NCBI RefSeq assembly: GCF_900120005.1 | Contig: NZ_LT635454.1 | Location: forward strand, 149,283-213,282 | Direction: 5' to 3' | From: Holdemania sp. Marseille-P2844 | GTDB lineage: Bacteria > Bacillota_I > Bacilli_A > Erysipelotrichales > Erysipelotrichaceae | Length of the DNA: 64,000 bases | Part shown: positions 60,159 to 64,000 of the stretch, piece by piece | How positions within the stretch are numbered: position 1 is the stretch's first letter | Layout: every line of letters starts with the position of its first letter | The notes under the pieces: model-generated | Database searches by the model: none | What the model was told of the DNA's origin: nothing | Seen by the model: only the letters and a program-made list of their open reading frames with translations | Translations under genes and position numbers: made by a program

Positions 60159-61913
60159 TTACTTGGCGGACAGGGCGATGAATTCGTCGATCATGGTCTC
60201 CACAATCGCCAGAGAATCGCGCCAGAAATCCGGCTTGGTGATGTCGATGCCCGCCATCGCCGCCACGTCCTCGACACTGCTGACGGTCGTCGCTTCCAAC
60301 AGGCGGTTGTACTTGTCGACAAAGGCCGGGCCTTCCTTCTGATACTGCGCGTACAGACCCTTGGCAAACAGGCAGCCGAAGGCGTATGGGAAATTGTAGA
60401 AGTTTAAGCCGGCGTCGTAATAATGGCTCTTGCAGATCCACATATACGGATGCAGCTGGCTGTGATCGAGACCCGTGCCGTAGGCTTTCTTCTGTGCCCG
60501 CAGCATGATGTCTTCCAGATCGTCGCTGAACAGGAAGCCGTCTTTGCGCTTTTCCACAACCTCGGTTTCGAACAGATAGCGGGAGTAGATATCACAGATG
60601 ACCTGCGTAACATCCTGCAGCGTGCTTTCGATCAACATCATCTTTTCCTCATCGCTGGCGGCGTCGCGGATCGCGGCGTTCATGATGACCGTTTCATTAA
60701 AGGTTGAGGCGGTTTCTGCGACCGGCATCGAATAGCGGGTGTTCAGCGGACTGTGGTTTTCAATCCGGTGGCCGTGATAGGCGTGACCCAGTTCGTGCGC
60801 TAAGGTGACGACGTCGCTGAGCGAACCGTCAAAGTTGGTCAGCACGCGGCTCTGCTTCAGCATCGGCAGGTTGCAGCAGAAAGCACCGCCGACCTTGCCC
60901 TTGCGCGGGAAGAAGTCGATCCACTCCTCGTCGAAGGCGCGCTCGATGATCCCGGCGACATCCTTGGAGAATGGCGTGAAGTTCTGGATCAGATACGCTT
61001 TCGCTTCATCGGTGGTGAAGGTGCGGGTGCTTTTGCCCATCAAGGCGAACAGTTCGTAAAACGGCAGGCCGTCGGTGTAGCCGAGCAGCTCTGCTTTGTG
61101 ACGCAGATAAGCGTGGAAGCGCGGCAGCGCTTCGTCAATCGCCGTGAACATCGCGTCCAGCGTTTCCTTCCGCATGCGGGAATTGAACAGCGTCATGTCC
61201 AGAACGGAATCAAAGTGACGCAGCTCGCTGACGGTGTTCGCTTCGCCTTTGATCGAATTCAGTGCGAAGCAGACGGCGTCCTTGATTTTATCATAAGCTT
61301 TTAATTCCGCTTCATAGGCTTTTTTACGAACGGTTGGATCGGTGCTGTAAGCGAGGTTGCGGATCGAGGATAACGTATAATCCTGACCGTCCATCGTGAC
61401 GGCGACCGTCGAGGTCATGTATTCCTGCAGCTGTGCCCAGGCGTTGGAACCGTTCAGCTCCATTTTCCCGATCGCGTCCTCGACCTCGTCGCTTAACGTA
61501 TGCGCGGCATGGCTGCGGATTTCCTGCAGCCAGAAGGCATGCTGCTGAAACAGCGGGTCGCTGGGGATCAGCGCGTCCAGATCCTGGGTCGCGATCCATT
61601 TCTGGAAGCGGGTTGAAGCCAGCGCCGACTGGCTGGTCTTGATCTGAAAGCGGGAATTCATGGAAACGGTTTGCTGATCGGCGGTGTTGGCGGACTGGCG
61701 CAGCGAGAGATACGCGCCCAGCCGGCGGGTCAGCGTCTGGTAGGCGGACAGCTGTTCAATGATCGCTTTCAGCGTCGAGTGCGGATCGCGCTGATCAAGG
61801 CTTTCCGCCAGCGCGTTCATCGCGTTGATGTGGGTGTCCAAGGCGGCGAAATCCTGTTGGAAGGCTTCGCTGTCATAGCCGGTGTAGAGATCGTTCAAAT
61901 TCCATTCTTTCAT
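60159..61913 (-). CDS. pepF: Oligoendopeptidase F (M3 family metallopeptidase)
   Basis: 584 residues. Zinc motif HELGHAYHG with the third ligand Glu in PVAETASTFNET downstream, as in M3B peptidases. The N-terminal half is the helical cap (YDSEAFQQDFAALDTHINAM). It cuts peptides of about 7-17 residues in the cytoplasm, for nutrient or signal-peptide turnover. ATG is preceded by AGGAGGATTAACGG. The VanZ-like gene lies 3 bases upstream, so both form one transcript. Confidence 0.94.
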   Translation of the reverse strand: MKEWNLNDLYTGYDSEAFQQDFAALDTHINAMNALAESLDQRDPHSTLKAIIEQLSAYQTLTRRLGAYLSLRQSANTADQQTVSMNSRFQIKTSQSALASTRFQKWIATQDLDALIPSDPLFQQHAFWLQEIRSHAAHTLSDEVEDAIGKMELNGSNAWAQLQEYMTSTVAVTMDGQDYTLSSIRNLAYSTDPTVRKKAYEAELKAYDKIKDAVCFALNSIKGEANTVSELRHFDSVLDMTLFNSRMRKETLDAMFTAIDEALPRFHAYLRHKAELLGYTDGLPFYELFALMGKSTRTFTTDEAKAYLIQNFTPFSKDVAGIIERAFDEEWIDFFPRKGKVGGAFCCNLPMLKQSRVLTNFDGSLSDVVTLAHELGHAYHGHRIENHSPLNTRYSMPVAETASTFNETVIMNAAIRDAASDEEKMMLIESTLQDVTQVICDIYSRYLFETEVVEKRKDGFLFSDDLEDIMLRAQKKAYGTGLDHSQLHPYMWICKSHYYDAGLNFYNFPYAFGCLFAKGLYAQYQKEGPAFVDKYNRLLEATTVSSVEDVAAMAGIDITKPDFWRDSLAIVETMIDEFIALSAK

Positions 61914-61916
61914 CCG

Positions 61917-62366
61917 TTAATCCTCCTGTTTTTTCTGATGTCCTACAATTCCCAGCAAGATGATCGCCAGGAACATGCCGGCGGCCATCCCCGCGCTGTC
62001 GATCAGCATATCCCGCAGCTCACAGCTGCGGCCGGCGGAAAACCGCTGCAGATTCTCATCCAGAACCGGGATGATGAAAAACGGCAGCAGTGCCGCTTTG
62101 CCCTTCATCCACGACCAGGGCTGAAGCCGGTAGGCGGCGGCGATCAGGCAGCCCAACAAAGCATATTCGCTGAAGTGCGCCAGCTTGCGGATCACGAAGT
62201 TTAAAAAATCCGTTTCCGGATGCAGGCCGACGGTATCCAATACCGGCCGGACCCATTCGCTGACCGTCAGGCTCATGCCGTTGGACGTGCCGGCGGAAGC
62301 AGCGGAATTGGAAAAAATAAAAATTACCATTAAAGCGACAAGCAGCCAACAACTTTTCTTTTTCAT
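61917..62366 (-). CDS. VanZ-like membrane protein
   Basis: 149 residues. RKLAHFSEYALLGCL and DENLQRFSAGRSCELRDMLIDSAG are the VanZ-family landmarks (R-K-x-A-H-F-x-E-Y and D-E-x-x-Q ... G-R ... D). About four membrane helices including an N-terminal one. In Enterococcus VanZ gives low teicoplanin resistance; most homologues, this one included, have no assigned job. Co-transcribed with pepF. Confidence 0.88.
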   Translation of the reverse strand: MKKKSCWLLVALMVIFIFSNSAASAGTSNGMSLTVSEWVRPVLDTVGLHPETDFLNFVIRKLAHFSEYALLGCLIAAAYRLQPWSWMKGKAALLPFFIIPVLDENLQRFSAGRSCELRDMLIDSAGMAAGMFLAIILLGIVGHQKKQED

Positions 62367-62427
62367 CTTCCGCTCCTTTCTGACTTCCTGTATTATAAAC
62401 CAACTTTTCCGGTAAAGAAAGAACCAT

Positions 62428-62435
62428 GATATAAT
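62428..62435 (+). promoter_or_regulatory. Extended -10 promoter of the YitT-like gene
   Basis: TGA-TATAAT with TATAAT at 62430-62435 and no strong -35; about 28 bases before the start. Confidence 0.5.
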
Positions 62436-62462
62436 GAAACGACAGTGAAGGAGGAATCGCTT

Positions 62463-63314
62463 TTGGAAATGAAGAAAATGGTCCGGGACCTGCCCTGGGT
62501 TCTGATCGGCAATTTTATGCTGGCGCTGGCCGTCGCGATGTTTATCTTACCCTATAATATTCTTTCCGGCGGCGTGGCCGGCATCGCGGTCGCTTTGCAG
62601 CCGGTGTTTCATATTGAACCGACGCTGATGGTCAACGGTCTGGTGCTGGGGATGTTTGTGCTGGGCACGGTGTTTCTGGGAAAAGACTTTGCCGTCAAGA
62701 CGGTGATCAGCTCGCTGGTGTATCCGGTCTATCTGACGATCATCACGCCGTTTGTCCCGCTGCTGCAGCTGGATCCCATCCTGGCTTCGCTCTATGGCGG
62801 ACTGCTGGCGGGCGTTGGCATCGGGCTGGTGCTGCGGACAGGCGCGAGTACCGGAGGGATGGATATTCCGCCGTTAATTGTCAACAAATATACCGGGATT
62901 AAGATTTCGACGCTGGTGTTGATCACCGACGCGCTGACGGTCGGACTGGGCTTGTTCACCTATGGTCTGGAAGCAGTGCTGATCGGCTTTATTTCCGTCT
63001 GGGGCACCTCGTTTGGGATCGACAAGATGCTGACGCTGGGCGGCGGCAACGCGAAGGCTGTGCAAATCATTTCGGAGGCGCACGCGCAGATCAATGCCGC
63101 GATCCAATCCGAGCTGGATCGGGGAACGACGCTGAGCGACGCGACGGGCGGTTATACCGGAGCACCCCGCAAGGTGATTCTGGTCGTTGTGGAAAAGAAG
63201 GAATATCCGAAGCTGCTGGAACTGGTCAACCGGTTTGACGAAAACGCCTTTATGATTACCAGCGACGCAACGGATGTGCATGGAGAAGGCTTCACATTGG
63301 AATTCAAGGTCTAG
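62463..63314 (+). CDS. YitT-family membrane protein (DUF161 plus DUF2179)
   Basis: 283 residues. Five or so hydrophobic segments (WVLIGNFMLALAVAMFILPY, SGGVAGIAVALQPVF, GASTGGMDIPPLIVNKYTGI) form the YitT/DUF161 part; the cytoplasmic end (KAVQIISEAHAQINAAIQSE ... NAFMITSDATDVHGEGF) is DUF2179, a possible ligand-binding domain. Function in Firmicutes is unknown. TTG at 62463 is chosen because AAGGAGG ends 8 bases before it; ATG 62469 and GTG 62445 are less well placed. Confidence 0.88.
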   Translation: MEMKKMVRDLPWVLIGNFMLALAVAMFILPYNILSGGVAGIAVALQPVFHIEPTLMVNGLVLGMFVLGTVFLGKDFAVKTVISSLVYPVYLTIITPFVPLLQLDPILASLYGGLLAGVGIGLVLRTGASTGGMDIPPLIVNKYTGIKISTLVLITDALTVGLGLFTYGLEAVLIGFISVWGTSFGIDKMLTLGGGNAKAVQIISEAHAQINAAIQSELDRGTTLSDATGGYTGAPRKVILVVVEKKEYPKLLELVNRFDENAFMITSDATDVHGEGFTLEFKV

Positions 63315-63431
63315 GGAAGTGCTGAAAGCTCAGGATATAAGCCGGTCATAAGTCTGTTGAATCCGCAAAAACGATGGGAAAACGCCTTGGGATCATGGAA
63401 GTGCAGTGTAAATGAAAAAGGAAACAGAAGC

Positions 63432-63459
63432 GGCGCGAAAAGGAAAACGCGCCTTTTTT
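63432..63459 (+). terminator. Terminator after the YitT-like gene
   Basis: GGCGCG, ten-base loop, CGCGCC, then six T. Confidence 0.8.
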
Positions 63460-63611
63460 GTTCCCGCGAAGTCCATCCCGGCTTCATTTTGGGTTTCAGC
63501 GAATTGGGCTTAACAGGACAATGCGGCGAGCTAAAAATAAAGTAATATTGAACGGTGGTTAAAATGTAAGAAATCCCAAACATTTTTATTCTATATGGAA
63601 AGATTAACCCA

Positions 63612-63620
63612 TGATATAAT
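63612..63620 (+). promoter_or_regulatory. Extended -10 promoter of ftsE
   Basis: TGA-TATAAT (TATAAT at 63615-63620), 22 bases before the ftsE ATG. Confidence 0.5.
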
Positions 63621-63642
63621 AAGAACAAATGAGGTGCGGAAA

Positions 63643-64000
63643 ATGCTGGAATTGAAACATATCGCAAAAACATATAAAAATGGCGTAAACGCCCTTTACA
63701 ATATTAACTTGAAAATTGATCAGGGGGAGTTTGTCTATATTATCGGGCCGACCGGCTCGGGCAAGTCGACGTTGATCAAGCTGCTGGACGGCGAGGAAAT
63801 CCCGACCAAAGGCAAGGTTGAGGTGGCGGGGATCAACGTCGGGAAGCTGAAGCATTCCAAAGTGCCGTTGTACCGCCGCAATATCGGCGTCGTGTTTCAG
63901 GACTTCCGCTTATTGGAGCGGAAAACGGTGTTTGAGAACATCGCGTTTGCGCTGGAGGTCATCAATGTGCCGAAGGAGAAAATCCGCAGGCGGGTGCGCG
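63643..64000 (+). CDS. ftsE: Cell-division ATP-binding protein FtsE, N-terminal part (runs off window)
   Basis: The first 119 residues are visible. Walker A GPTGSGKSTLIKLL and Q loop VVFQDFRLL with LLERKTVFENIAFALEV are characteristic of FtsE rather than other ABC ATPases (KTVFENIAFALEVI). With FtsX, expected next, it controls peptidoglycan hydrolases during division or elongation. Signature and Walker B motifs lie beyond the window. Confidence 0.88.
   Translation, partial: MLELKHIAKTYKNGVNALYNINLKIDQGEFVYIIGPTGSGKSTLIKLLDGEEIPTKGKVEVAGINVGKLKHSKVPLYRRNIGVVFQDFRLLERKTVFENIAFALEVINVPKEKIRRRVR

Larger units (their letters stand above)
63315..63642. other. 328-base intergenic region before ftsE
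   Basis: Holds a terminator (63432-63459) and the ftsE promoter; no gene supported. Confidence 0.55.

Noticed and set aside
1..64000. tRNA, rRNA and T-box or other common riboswitch signatures
   Set aside because: Looked for T-loop and T-box consensus stretches by eye and found none; a covariance-model search (Infernal/tRNAscan) would be decisive.

Overview
The window looks like a chromosome segment of a low-to-mid GC Firmicute. Its own coding regions are roughly 50-55% GC, and gene content (comFA/comFC, secA-prfB with the +1 frameshift, ftsE, Agr-type quorum sensing, mannose-class PTS, CcpA-like cre sites, strong AGGAGG ribosome binding sites) suggests an Erysipelotrichales-like gut anaerobe such as Holdemania. 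The genus is inference; no rRNA or tRNA gene was seen.

Layout. 1-5.0 kb: an ECF sigma factor with its own ECF-type promoter and an overlapping DUF2461 gene, a methyltransferase, a DEAD-box helicase, a metallo-beta-lactamase-fold hydrolase. 5.5-7.5 kb: GH35 beta-galactosidase with a 50-residue membrane protein. 7.6-13.4 kb: housekeeping block comFA-comFC-csp-secA-prfB. 13.6-21.7 kb: two lipoproteins, a fructokinase paired with an amylosucrase-like protein that has lost its catalytic signature, and a LysR regulator. 21.8-24.7 kb: an Agr system in the order response regulator, kinase, agrB, then a separately transcribed 35-residue agrD that no standard gene length cutoff would catch. Its predicted autoinducer ring is closed by serine (lactone) rather than cysteine. 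Three phased direct repeats sit just upstream of the agrD promoter, as expected for a LytTR regulator.

24.8-38.6 kb: directly downstream of agrD comes a lipoprotein gene and a giant (about 3130 residues) secreted Rhs/YD-repeat polymorphic toxin with an AT-rich tip and immunity gene. It is followed by an orphan copy of the last 1.6 kb of the Rhs core fused to a different, papain-fold-like tip plus its own candidate immunity gene. The orphan lacks a signal peptide and a visible ribosome binding site, so it looks like a silent cassette that could swap into the main gene by recombination. No independent strong promoter is visible between agrD and the toxin gene, so quorum control of the toxin is a reasonable hypothesis.

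38.6-40.8 kb is a decayed zone: a candidate group II intron 3' end, inverted repeats, and an AAA/DUF234 ATPase broken by two frameshifts. 40.9-51.1 kb: LysR/MATE pair, then a PRD-type regulator, PTS IIB-IIC-IID (no IIA), two NagA-like deacetylases and a ChbG-like deacetylase, together an amino-sugar uptake and deacetylation operon under a cre-overlapped promoter. 51.2-64 kb: small HTH regulators, a DUF6348-like protein, an alpha-glucosidase overlapping an orphan sugar-ABC ATPase, an AlbA-type ATP-binding protein, a PemK-like-fold unknown, oligoendopeptidase F, VanZ-like and YitT-like membrane proteins, and the start of ftsE.
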